A DNA stretch of 64,000 bases from Strongyloides papillosus (taxonomy: Eukaryota > Nematoda > Chromadorea > Rhabditida > Strongyloididae). How positions within the stretch are numbered: position 1 is the first letter of the stretch; each line of letters starts with the position of its first letter. The DNA lies in the NCBI GenBank assembly GCA_005656395.1, contig SRSI01000028.1, positions 310,001 through 374,000 on the forward strand. The letters are read 5' to 3'. The notes beneath the pieces are model-generated. The model was not told where the DNA came from and ran no database searches. It was given only the letters and a program-made list of their open reading frames with translations. This document shows, in pieces, positions 1 to 13,159 of this stretch. The translations under genes were made by a program, and so were the position numbers.

Positions 1-2241
1 CACTTTTATTCTACACACTTTTGCTGAAGACGCTGTTATAAAATTCTTTCATTTTGACATTCATTTTTGTCAAAAAAGGCAAAATTTTAAAAAAATAATT
101 TTAAAAAAAAAAATTTTTTTTAAATTTTACTATCACTTACACAGAAAAAAAAATGGGAAAAGTTTTGACAATTAAAGGAAAATGCAAAAAAATTTCCAAC
201 CTATTAAAAAAATCAACATTTATTCAAATTTTAAAATTATCACGCGACAGCAAAAACGTTTTAAACGATGAGAAATACTAGGTTGTCGCAATATTTCGCT
301 GTTTTTTTACAACATTACATATGTTTTATATTTTAAGTAAAGTAACTTTTATTTAATCTTAACGTTTTTGATATAATCCTAATCTTAGGATCTATTTTTT
401 TTCTAATATACATGAAATACACTGTTAAAACTCAATTTCGTGTAAAATTGTTAAGTTTTAACAAAAATCATTGTCCTCAACAATTTACTAACAACAATAA
501 ATATAAAAAATTCGCAATAATAATAACAAAAAACTAAAAATTATTGTTTAACCACACAAAGCATTAATAATTAGAAATATTACTTTAGTATTTGTTCATA
601 TATTAACTTTAAATATGTAGAAGATATTTTTTACCATAGATAAAAATGCATATAATATTATAATTTTTCATAGATTTAATTTTTTAAATAGGGTCATTAA
701 AAGTCATTAGAAATGTTTTTCGGCCTTCAGAAGAGTGTAATTTTATAATAGCTTGTGCACTTATTAATAACTCAAACTATTAAAAATTATTAGTAAAAAT
801 ATTTTGGTATGTTCAGAATTGCTTTTTATAAAAGTATTTATAATCTTACATAAAATTAAATTGTAATCTTATATTTAAAAAGTATTTTTAGAGTGCAATC
901 TAAGTTTTAAAATACCAAAAAATGTAATAAAGATTAGAAACTTACTTTAATAACTACTTAATTATTGCTTTAATTTTTATGTACTATATAATTGCGATAA
1001 AATTAGTCGCAAATCAAGGAAATTCAAATTTTGTTAGGTGGGAAAAATTCATTACATTATACGCAAAAATGCTTCCCAATTTTTTTGTGTGTAACCTTTG
1101 TCCAAATTTTTCGTGATTATACTTAAAATGTAGGGAATTAAAAAACTTGGGATGTTTTTTTTTCTTTTCGAATATCGTTTTCATTATTGAGATATTCTAT
1201 TTTGAAGCACTAAAATTTGGGGTGAAAAAATAGCATTTTGGAAAAGTGTCCCAATCTTGAGAATAAGCTTTAAATCTCATTTTTTAAATATTCCATTGTA
1301 AAGAGCACAAGAAATTACGTAAATTTCTGTATTTTAAAGTTTATATCTTTATTTTAAAGGGAGGAATAGGGGTACCAAAAGTCAAGATTTTGCAACACAT
1401 TTAAAGATGTATCTCAAGAACGGGATTTTGCATGAGACTGATATTGCATATTTATATTTACTATTATGGCACAAAAATATCTTTAACAAACTTTTATTAG
1501 AAATCGAAAATTATTTTTTCGAGGTCATCTCTCCTCCATATAATAGTAGGAAGTAGGATTTAACATAGCCTATTATATGTATTTAAACAATTTTTGATTT
1601 CTAATAATTTAAAAAATAGGCTTTTAAAATAAAAAATATTAGGAAATCATGGGTATATAATCTTAAGTTTAATTATCTCAAAGCAGTATAGAAACGCTGA
1701 TGTGATATGGGTATATTTTTTTGGAGGAGACGACGAGTTTTCAGAATATTTATATAGGTTCATATAAGGTTCGCGTTCAACGCTCAAGATATATGGCTTC
1801 AAAAAATTTTCTATTTTTCGGTAATTTAAAATTTTTTTTAATATACTATATCTACACAGTACAAGCATTGTACTGTAAGGGTTTCAAGAATTTCTATTAA
1901 CTACGACTTCATTTTTTGTTAATTTGGAAAATCGCCTTTTCGGGAGGGGTCAAAGTATGCGACTGAGAAAATTAACACAAAACAACATAGTGTAGAAGAT
2001 AATTAGTAAGTTTTAAATGATAATATGACCTATTTTTTATGCAGTTATTTTTAAAATCGAATTAATGGAAATTTCCAACATTATAAAAAAAATTACAAAC
2101 ATTCATTTTGATACATAGCAATTATTAAGAGATTCGAAAAAACAATTTTTTTAGATTTTTAAGCAACTAACAATATGTTAAAAATAATTTATTTTTTAAC
2201 ATAAAATTATCTAGGTTCTATAATAAAAGAATATAAAATAT
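1..2241. other. Gene-free, repeat-like leading region
   Basis: No gene is supported here. Between about 1000 and 2000 the sequence has more G and C than the AT-rich deserts elsewhere in the window, with phrases such as gggaggaataggggtacc and paired ctcctcc/ggaggag blocks. That texture suggests an old interspersed repeat rather than unique intergenic DNA. A 73-codon minus-strand frame at 1647-1868 has no splice sites or recognisable domain and was not accepted. A small hairpin with ttttgaca/tgtcaaaa arms lies near 54-80. The far end probably includes the 3' UTR of the minus-strand gene that ends at 2242. Confidence 0.4.
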
Positions 2242-4265
2242 TTACATTGCAAAGGTTGTTGAATTTGTTTCTTTTTGTTTATCATGATCTTCTTCATGTT
2301 CATCATTATGGTCACCACTAAGTAAATGAGGAGATAAAACCTCAACTATCATACCATTTTTACCCAAAACAGAAGGAGATAAAATACTTGGTGATAGGAC
2401 ATGTATTGCAAATATCTCACCTGATGCAACACTTGCTGTAATAAATCTTGGTGATAGCACTTGAATTGCAAATAATTCTGGAGATAGTATTTTTGCTTCT
2501 AAAAATTTTGGTGATAAAACTTCAGCAATGAAAGCATCCGGTGATAACACCCATGAATTTAAAGCTCTTGGTGTTAAAACCTCTGCCCTAAAAAATCCTG
2601 GTTGTAAAATTCTTGATAATAATGCATTTGGTGATAATATTGTTGCAACAAATGCTCTAGGACTTAATACATTCACAATACCAAATTCAGGATTTAATAT
2701 TTCGCTAATAAATGCATGTGGCGATAAAACTATTGCTTCATAAACAACAGGAATTCCAACAACATTTAAAAATGCTGATGGTTTAAAAACATTAAAAAAT
2801 CCCTCATGATGGTGACCCTCATAATCTTGTAACGGATCAGTTTTATTAATGGCTGTTGCTCTTGTGTATCTTTTTAATAAATAATCTTTTGAATTAGTTG
2901 TTGATTTTTTGTATGAAGGAAAACCATTTAAAGCTAAATTTCTTAAATTTGTTTCTAATTGACGTTCGTGATCTTCTTTACTCATTTGCAACAACATATT
3001 ATAATGTAAAGAAGATGAATGATTTGAATCAAAAGTATATGGTATTTGATCGGATGATAAAAAAGTGTATCCATTATTTTTAATATCGTCTTTTTGTTTT
3101 AAATTTAAATTTTTATAAATATTTTTATATTTCTCCTCCATTTTTTCTATTTTTATAATTGAAGGATATATTATCTCTTCCACTTGTTTTATTTTTGGTT
3201 CCATTTCCTCTAACAGTTTTGATAATTTCTCTCCACCACCACTATATTCAAGTAGTAAATTTAACCAATAATTGACTTCAATTTCATTAGATGTTGTTAG
3301 TTTAATTAAATTTGGGATAGAAAATAATCCATCATTTTCATGAAAACTTAATAATGTTGGAGATAAAATTTTCATTGAATAATTGCATTTGATTAATTTA
3401 CATGATGGAATAATATTAAATAATTTAGGTGATAAAAATGAGTATTTTTTTGAAGATGTTATAAAGCTATTCAAAAGATCTGTTATACTTTGGAACATAT
3501 TATTAATATCGTTATCAGCATTATTTTTTTCTTCAACTGTTTCTATTATAAAAGGACTATGGTATTTACTTAATATTTTTGTATTTTCTTCATTAATTCT
3601 ATTAAAATATTTCTTTACATGGTCACACATTTTTTGATACTTTTTCAAACGAATAATTTTAGTTATATGATTAAATTCTTTTGGAACATGTAGAAAATTT
3701 TTTAATACGTTTCTTTTGGGTCTTCTAATAATTGAATTGATGTTATTATAATTTTTATATATTTTTTTCTCCTCTATAGCATACTTCTTTATTTTGATTT
3801 CAACTTTCTTATATTTATTCTTTTTTCTACTGGTTGATGATTTAAATTCTTCAAATCTTTTATTTAAATTTATGTTACCTTCCATAAACTTTTCTACTTT
3901 ATTACTATTTAAACTTTTATCTATCTGTAGTAGTCGATCTCGTGTATTCATTAAGCTTACTAAACACTTAGCAGCATTACTTATATTTTTAGCATCTCTC
4001 ACACATTCATTATATATAATTTTTTCTTCATTTGGTAGTATTTTTAATAATTGGTTAGCTTTAGCCTATTAATAGATTACAAAAATAATTTATTTCATCC
4101 CATTCTTACCTTCAATATTGCTTTAACTGTAAATATATGATAGAGCTGGTTGATTTTGTTTAAATTAAATAAAAAATTTGCATGGTCTATATTTTTATTG
4201 TAACAGATGTGACAACAGAATGATAATATTAAAGAAAAAACCAAAAATAGATTTTTGTAAAACAT
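2242..4265 (-). CDS. MLT-10-like moulting-cycle protein
   Basis: Two exons, complement(join(2242..4065,4110..4265)), giving 659 residues. The 44 bp intron is GTAAGA..AATAG in phase 0, and both exons stay in one frame. The start was chosen at 4265 because the first exon encodes a signal peptide (MFYKNLFLVFSLILSFCCH). The middle is a Lys/Asn-rich, mostly helical region. From about residue 497 to 636 there are 14 consecutive ten-residue units of the form x-V/I-L-S-P-x-x-F/L-x-x, followed by a His/Glu/Asp-rich tail. This arrangement, a conserved domain (DUF644, 'moulting cycle') followed by LSP-type proline-rich repeats, is known from the C. elegans MLT-10 family, secreted by the hypodermis and needed for cuticle replacement. 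Membership is judged from the repeats, signal peptide and length. The family is large in nematodes, so strict orthology to mlt-10 is not claimed. Confidence 0.85.
2314..2733 (-). repeat. 14 tandem decapeptide (30 bp) LSP repeats inside the MLT-10-like gene
   Basis: On the minus strand the translated units line up exactly every ten residues, for example IVLSPHAFIS, NVLSPRAFVA, WVLSPDAFIA and EVLSPKFLEA. Units two, five, six, eleven and thirteen are degenerate (LNP, LQP, LTP, LASG-like, LGK). The nucleotide copies differ, so this is an old, protein-constrained array and not a recent microsatellite. Confidence 0.9.
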
Positions 4266-7200
4266 TATATTTAGAAACTATGAATGGGATGTTTTTGAAA
4301 AAAGCATGTATTGTAAATATTTGAATATAAATGTTTTTAAAAATTAACAGACTAATAACAGATATGTCCTAAAAGAATACGTATAAAAGTGTTTATCATG
4401 TATTAATTCAAAAAATGAATAATCTTCTATTGTTTGAAATTTTCAAATAAATTTTTTTGAGAAGCACGATTGTAGTTACTATCTAGGAAGTATAAAAATA
4501 GAAAAGTAATTACATTTAAAGTATTCATACTAGAAAAATCTTTTTAAATATTACAAATAAATTATAAATTTAAACGTTCATAATTTATATATACTTTGAA
4601 CTTTAAAAGCATTAGGCTATTTTTGTGATTTATTTGTTGTTTCCTTTCATTTATTGTGATTTACCCTTTTTAATAGTATTTCCGAGAAACAAGTTTTATA
4701 GGTTAATAATATGCCTATAGTATTTATGGTTACTAATCACATTCTATATATAATATATGAATGTTAAATATTGTAAAAAATACTGAGGGGAAATCAACCA
4801 TTTAAAACTATTATGATCTTCTGTTAAAAGTGTAAAATTTTTATTTTTATTTGAAAAGAAATTTTTAAAAGTACTTTGTTAGATAATCTTGATAATAATA
4901 TTAAAATTCAGTGACCAATCAAAATATATCGAATAAGAAAATTGATATGACATAAATAATGACAAAATAAGCCACAAAATGGCATTTAAAATAAATTCAA
5001 AAGGATTAAAAACTATACGTGTATATCATCTATAACATTTTTTCCCTTCAAATACATTGGTAACTTAAATGGCTTAAGATTGTCCTTACTAATATCATTA
5101 TATATGGAATAGTGTGTTCAAAATTGTTTACCAAATGTCGCATAAGATTTATTTCAAATTTATTAACATACTATTTTACATAGTTAATCTTATTCCATAT
5201 AGTGCAATCATGATATAAAATTTTTTTTTCAAAAAAACTATTAATAGTACAATAAAATAAAAATAAAAAATGATCTAAAAAGAAAGTATAATAATTTATC
5301 ATCTGTAAAATTAATTTTATCATACAAAACAACACAAGTTATTTAAAATTTCATAATCTCTTTAAACCATTAAGAAAAGTTACATGTTAAAAATTTCTTT
5401 TTCTGGTCTTTTTAACATTTTAAAATTCTTCTTTTTGAATCACTACCAATAGATAATGTTTACCATTGTTGTCCTTTTTAACAGCTAACCTCTATTATTA
5501 TCAAGTTATCTTGAAATTTGTTTCTTAAGTCATACATTTAATATGCATCTATGTGGCAAAAGCACTTGAAATATCTAAATAACTTAATATGTTCTTTTTA
5601 TTACATTTTGTCATTTTATAATTTAACATCCACAAAAATATTTTTACAAATTTTTGTTGCAAATACATTTTTTTACTTTAATATTCTAATTCATGCCAAT
5701 AAGAAAATAGTTTACCTCCTTAAATTACTACTTCAAAATATTCTTAATAATCTCTCGTTTTCTATAATAATTAACTAATATCTTAAAAGACACTTGATTG
5801 TTACTTTTGATAGTAAACCAACAACCAGATAAGATATTTACATAATTTTAATAATAATGTCAATCATTTTGTTTATTATAAACAGTAAACTTTATGTAGT
5901 CAAAAATTTAAAATATGCAAAGGAAAATGTTCAAAATATTATATTAATTTTATGCATTATTCTTTTTTAATACATTATTATCATTTTATTCAAATAATTT
6001 TAAATGTTACTTTACTCAATATAATATAGGTAATATACATTAATCATATATTACCCCAAACACTTTCACTAATACTTATTATATTAAGTTTTAAATCCAT
6101 TAATAAACCACTTGTTTTTACCATTAATTTTTTTCTTCCCAATGAGTTTCCTTTTAATTGACTAATTAATACTTACAATATGAAAGGTTCTTTTTACAAT
6201 ATATCAATCATCCTCTATTCATTTTTCTTTTTTTGTTCAAACAATAAACATAGTTTTTTATTTAATTAATAATACTTTTTATTATTTATATAGTATGAAA
6301 AAATACTTATCCTATCTAATACATATTTTTTCTTATGAGGTAACTTAATAATAATAGAAGTATAAAAAAATTATAAAAGTAATTGGAATATGGAGAGCTT
6401 TTAAAATGTTACCCTAACCATATAGTTCCTTAATCTTTATGTTCCTATTTCAATTAAACTGTCATATTTTTATCTTTCTGATGTCGGCAGTCTTTTTATT
6501 TTTACCAATTGTTTGGTTAATATACAATTTGCTGTTCAATTTTCTTTATTTTCTTTCCTTTTTAATAATGTAATTTATATCCATATATAGCTGGTGAAGA
6601 AGATAATATAACAAAAGGAACATATTTTGGCATTAAATTCTTCAAATAAATATATGCATACTTATTATAAAATATTTCATCTTTATATTAACTATATATT
6701 TAATCTTACTGTACAAATCTTCTTGATTACAAATCTTGCATGCCAATGAGGGAAAGCCCTTTAAAATTTTAAATGTGTGAAAGAAAATGTTTTAAATTAT
6801 ACCAAATAGTAATCTGCATATAAATTTCTCCAACTTCTTTCCTTTTTAAATATAAGAAGGATGATGAAGATTAAGAAAATTTTTACAATACTTTTTGAAA
6901 TTTATTATTGAAATATGCTTTTGTCTTTCCATTTTATACAAGGATTAAAAACTTGTAAAATAAATATATTTAAAATGTAATCAAATATAATATCAATTCT
7001 AAAAATCTTATATTTTGTTTTCTATAGAAATATTAAGTTATTTAGGATAAACATTTTCTATATAAGATATAAATACTTCTTCAGGCCTATTTTTTTACTT
7101 TTTTTATTCTTTTAAATCTTGAGATATTTAGAAATACTATTAAATATGTAAATTATCATATTAATCATGAAATATCAAGTGCAACAAAAGTTTGTATCTA

Positions 7201-10200
7201 TAATATAATAAATAAAAAAGTGATAATATACTTCTGTTTTTAAAAATATGAACTATTTAGTAATATTATAATAACATGATAAAGAATCATTTTTAAAAAT
7301 TAATAGAATATATTAAATTATTTAAAATTATGGCAATATTTTATAAATAAGTATTTTCATAATTCAACTTTTGATTTTAACTATTTATAACTTTTTTAAA
7401 TCAATTTTGAACATTAACTTAGAAGTAAAAGTCAATTAAAGTATAATATTAATGTATAAATAATAATTTAACCCTATTACTTGAACATATGCTACTATAT
7501 TATATGGTATCTAATCAAATTTAAATGTATTTTTTAAGGATATTATCCTATAAAGATAATTTCTTAGTTATAAAATAATGACATAAATCCTTATAATTTG
7601 AAAATAAATTTCTTTAAAATCGTCACTTCCCAAAGATTATCTAAATACATTATTTTAAAGATTTTAACTAAAATTACTTTGTATCACTCAATAATGATAC
7701 CATATAAGATTGTAAATAATTGTAACTAATTCAAAGAACCAATTCCTAGCTTCCGATGATATAAATATGAGTAATATGGTTAATGATATACATATAATCT
7801 ATATGTCAACTATTAAATTTTAAAAAGTCTTAATATAGTTGTCATCAATAAGAATATTTAAGTATAAAAGCTTATACATTAAAAAGTTAAGATTTATGTT
7901 AAAGTTTATTGTATTATTGTAGTGCATTTTCGGCTAAGATTAAGAAGAAAATGATAGATTGTCAAGTTTGATTATACAACTTTTTATTTAATTAATGTCT
8001 CACTTTAAGGCAAGAGCTTTTGAAGTATTTTGTGATCTTATTTCAATTGATCTTTTATACTTTATAAATCTAGTAGTATCTTATTTTTGATTAAAAATAT
8101 TTCTATTTTATTCACAAGATGTCATACAAGTCTTTTTTTCCTGGTTAACATTTACTTATTAATAATTTATATTATTAAGACATTTTTGTCTAGAAAATTA
8201 TTTCGAAACTTTTGATTTTCACTGACATCTTCTTCTATATTATTTCAATTAATATCAATATCCTTTAAATTTTAATAAAAATATTATTTAATATATATGA
8301 ATACACATGCACATATATATAATTTTTACTTTCATAAGTAGGAAATTTTTTGTATATACCAATTTATCTTAACAAACTATATCACATTTCTTGTAATTAA
8401 ATGTTTTTATAAACAAACAAATATATATTATACATGTAATATGATAAGAAAATATTTTTAAAGTGTGTTAAATAATTAACAAAAATATTTATGTTTTAGA
8501 TATTAACATATTTGGAAGAATTAAAAGAAGTGCAATTGGCTTATAAAAATTGGTCACTTCTGAGGAAGATAATTGAAAGAGAAATTATAAAAACGAAATT
8601 AAGATATATCTTAAAATCACTCAATTGCCCTAAGGAACTAAATATATCTAAATTTTTATATTATTCCTACTATACTATCTGATATAATATTTTAATATCT
8701 AAGAATTTTAATATCTAAGAAATACAAGTTGAGGTATGTTTAGAAAAATTCTAAAGATTTTGGTCTCTGCAAGAATCTTTTAAAACTTTTAATTTTTCTA
8801 TTCTTAATAAGAAAGAATATTTATATTATATGGTAAAAAAAGATTTTAAATGATAATAACAAGAAAAGTTTATTTTTCTATTATTTCAAATGTCTTTATT
8901 TTAAATTACCTTTAATCTTTACATATACCTTTAATTATTCCTTTAAATTTTTATTTTAAAAAAGTCCATTAGTGTTATAAAATTTCCGAAGCATTTTCTT
9001 ACTTCATATCATCAATTAAACAACTACTATGAATCAACCTTTCCGGCTTTTTATCTAAATTTAAGATATAAGTTTAACACAACAAATTCTAAATAAAATA
9101 TATATTTATAAATACATGTTGATGGTCCATAGCTTTTTCACTTTAGCCTTTCCTAAAAACCTTTGATATTTATCATGTATTTTATGAAAATATGTGTAGA
9201 AGTCTCTTATGAAAATTGAATTTTTATAAAATGACATTTATTAACTGTTTCTAATGGTATTATTATAAAATAAATAAATTATTTCATAAATCTTTCTAGC
9301 ATTTTATTATCGTTTAATAATTAAAAATATCGTCTTTTTAATAATTTGCTTTATCCACCTGCTTAATTTTATAATCCATACCTAATATAGTTATATTAAC
9401 ATTTCGATTTATTAATCATTTTACACTATAATTAATATCTTCATCTTTTATTTATACATTTAATAACTATCCTTCTATTTTTTTATTATTTTCATAAATT
9501 AACAAATTTATTCATACATACTAAATACATTTTTTTAATCCTCTATAAACTATTTTCTCTGATTATATATAAAAATGGTCATAAAAAAAATTAAACTTTA
9601 ACATGATAAAGAAAAATTGTGAGAATGCATATATATGTATCAGTAAAGCCATTTTAATGATATATATTTAAAAACTGCATTAATTTTCCAAAATTAACAT
9701 TAAAAATGGTGCATCAGTTTAGAAATGAATTTAATTTTTACTTAAAAAAATCTTATAATTTGATTTTATTTAGTAGGTGGTATCTTAAAAAAATTTCTAT
9801 GTTATAAGTATTTTAATTTTTTTATTAATTCATTTATCCTTGTATATAAAAAAAATTATTCTCATAAACTTTTATATATCTTTCTATGACCTTGAAAAAT
9901 ATTAATTTCGCCCTTTTTAATATCTTTTTATTCAATTAAATTTTATTTGTTTATTAAAAAATTTTTTTTTATTTTCATTAACCACCTGTCATACCATCAA
10001 ATTAAATTTAAAATTAATTTCTATGATTTTCTACAAAAATACTTTGAATAAGAGCTTTTTTAAATTAAAAGCTTTGATATTTGTAATAAACTTTTACATT
10101 GACAAAAAGATAAAATATTTTCTATTTTTTACTGTCAAACTCTTTATATTTTTTGTTTTTTTTATTACACAACCTTTAGAAATTATTTCATTTCATGTGA

Positions 10201-13159
10201 AACATTTTAAATACACATAATATTTGTACTATTGTTGCAATGTTTAAGAACAAATTTATTAACATTTATATGTAATAAATTATAAATCAACAATTTATTA
10301 CACAATTTATAATTTTTTACCACAAGGTTTATACAAAAAAGTGACATCTTTATATGGCCACATTATTTATTAAAATTTCCTTCTCTCTATTATCATTTCA
10401 ATAGATTTACATAAATTTTATGTTTAACCGTTAAAATGACAAATTCTTTATAAATTTAATATTATTAGGATGGAATTTTTGAAAAGTAGCTTATTTATTT
10501 TTAAATTTGATATGGATATATAAAATTAAATAAAAATAAAATCTTTCCTTATTATTAATGATCAGTTATAACGTTTTTACTACTGTCTTAAGATGTATAT
10601 TCTATTAAAAATATCTTTTTCAAATTATTAAATTTTTTTGGTCTTAGATTTATTATATTTCATATAGTAATAATGTGAGACATATTTTATTATTTGTATT
10701 TAATTAAATATATTGAAATATTTATTTACTTAAATAAGTAAAGAAAAAAATAGGGTTAACCTTTGATTAAAATTTTTAACATTTTTGACAATTAATAATA
10801 TTATTCATTAGGGAAACTATTGATGATAATATAATGCTATTGTAAGTCTAATTTTTGTATTTTATTTCTACGTGTAAATTAAATTAGAAAACTAATAACT
10901 AGGAACGCTAAAATTTCAATTTCTTATAATTACTCTCTTATTATGCAATTTATGTAATGTGTGCATATTATATATTCAAAATGAGAAATTATATAAAAAT
11001 CTGTTGTTAGTTAAAGAAATATATATATTTATACCAAATTATTATTTATTATTACTAAAAATCTAGATAATTTAATAAAATTTTATTATGTTGAAAGTTT
11101 AAGCTAAAAACTTTTAGTTACTGTTACTTTGAATGATTATTCTAAAATAAAGTTAAATCCTTAAATACATTGCGTAAAAATATATGCATAATATTTTATG
11201 TTTAGAATAATTTATTTCTGATATCTAAATAAATAAAAGATTTCGGTAAAAAACATTTATTATAAAAAGTTTTTTTTGATATTACTTGTTAAAATGCAAA
11301 TTATTATTTTAATGGTCCAGTTAAAGTTTACTATAAATATATATGTATAATAATACCTCAAAAAAGAATTTCTTTTTACAAAACTTAAAACACAAAAGAT
11401 TTTAAATTTGTAGTTTTAAAAAATTGTTGATGTATTTTAGATTGACATTCATTTCAGTTCAGGACACGTTAAAACTTTTAAAAACTATCACCATATATTA
11501 TCCTTTTTTTTATTCTTCCACTTAAATAACAGTATCCCCTAGATGATATGAATATCTTTACTGTGAATGTAAGATTTCGTTGACAAAATGATTAATGATT
11601 CAACTTTTTGAAGGCAAATTCTATTTTAAAAGTCTTATTTTTTTTATTTGAATAAATTTATATTATCATTTAGTGAATTATATATTATTTTATTTAAAAA
11701 TCTATTATTTTTTTGTAAGTTATCATTTATCTGATTAATTGTTACAACATAATTTTATTCTATAAAAATAACAGTAAATAAAAGTTTTTTCTTTGTATTT
11801 TCACAGGGATTGATAATAACAATATTATTGTTGTATAAATAAGGAAAACTAAATAAAATGTCATATGTTTGAAAAATTCGTTAAAAAAGTTATTAAAGCT
11901 TTATTATATTCTTTTATTAAAAATATTCGTTTTTTTATTTCATTAATACTATTCATAATATTTTTATAAGTAAATTTTTAGCAATTTCTAGAAAACGTTA
12001 AAATTAACAAAATTATCGTTATTTTATTTGAACGTATTAAAATATTTGCTATCATTACTTATTAAAATGAATTTTTGCAACTAAAACATGTATTTTTTTA
12101 TTAATAAATATTGCCTAAACTATATCATATCAAAAAGCCTGAAAACAAAATTTTATTTACAATCTATGTTTAAATAGTTAAAAAAAACCTAATTGGTCTT
12201 TTTTTTCTAAATTCTATGTATTTGCTGCTCTATTTATATATCTATAGATGTGTGCTAATTAGTGTTGAGGATATCTTTTTAAAATACGTTTTTCCTTATC
12301 TTTTTTTAGAAGAATTAAAACGAAATTATAACTTTCCAAAAATATTCTGTCACTTTTTCTAGTAGTTTATTCTCACATTATTGATACTATCATTATGACA
12401 TATCAATAAAAAAATCAGATAAATTTTTACCAAATCAACTTTTTCTTTCATCTTCCCATCAAATATATATAAAAACAAAACAACTCCTTTATAATTCAAA
12501 ATAAATATATATACAAATATCACATCAAATTGAAGTTAAAGTTTCCATTAAAAATATATCAAACTGACACATAATATACTTCTAATTCAAATTCATACAT
12601 CTTTAGTAGTCTTAAATAATATATAACTAAAAAGTTTAATGTGAAAGAGATTTGTTATATATCTATTCTTTTTTACACTGTCATACATTTGACGGGAAAA
12701 AAGTATTTTTTGTCTTAAAAAACTATATTGCAGAGACCCGTTATATTGTAAAAATGTTATTACATAGTTACAATTTAATGCCAAAAATTATTTTTTTACC
12801 TTATAATTTTCCAAAATTTATTTTAGATTGATAGATACTTGTAAAAGAAGAGTATATTAGAAAAATCTCTTTTTTATGGTATCTTATAACAGAAAAAGTA
12901 TTTCATTTTGTAATTAAAGAGATTTATCAACCTGCATATAAGGAATAATATTAAATATTGATGTTGAATGAGAGTGGTCTTCAAAATAATATATTACTTT
13001 TTTTGATGAAAACACAATTTTGCCTTATAATTTTGTGATTAGCAATACATATTACATATACTTTTCTTTATTTTTTAAACTATACTCTTCTATACTTCCA
13101 TTCAACTCTTATTCCATAAATATCTTTAAAATATATATTTATTGAAATACATCTTATTT
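4266..13159. other. Intergenic AT-rich region between the MLT-10-like and LAR genes
   Basis: About 8.9 kb with no supported gene on either strand. Short hydrophobic frames at 5551-5778 and 10023-10220 are what T-rich DNA yields by chance, with no splice signals or domains. A small imperfect tandem duplication (ttttaatatctaag) is seen near 8690-8725. The right part probably holds the promoter and 5' regulatory DNA of the LAR gene, but no specific element could be identified. Confidence 0.5.

Noticed and set aside
1647..1868. 73-codon minus-strand frame (MLVLCRYSILKKILNYRK)
   Set aside because: No splice sites, domain or neighbouring exon. It lies in repeat-like DNA and its length is within chance for a search of this size.
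5551..5778. 75-codon plus-strand frame with an ATG
   Set aside because: Hydrophobic composition is what T-rich DNA encodes in any open frame; no acceptor, donor or family signature around it.
10023..10220. 65-codon plus-strand frame with Phe-rich sequence
   Set aside because: Low-complexity translation of AT-rich DNA, with no support on either side.
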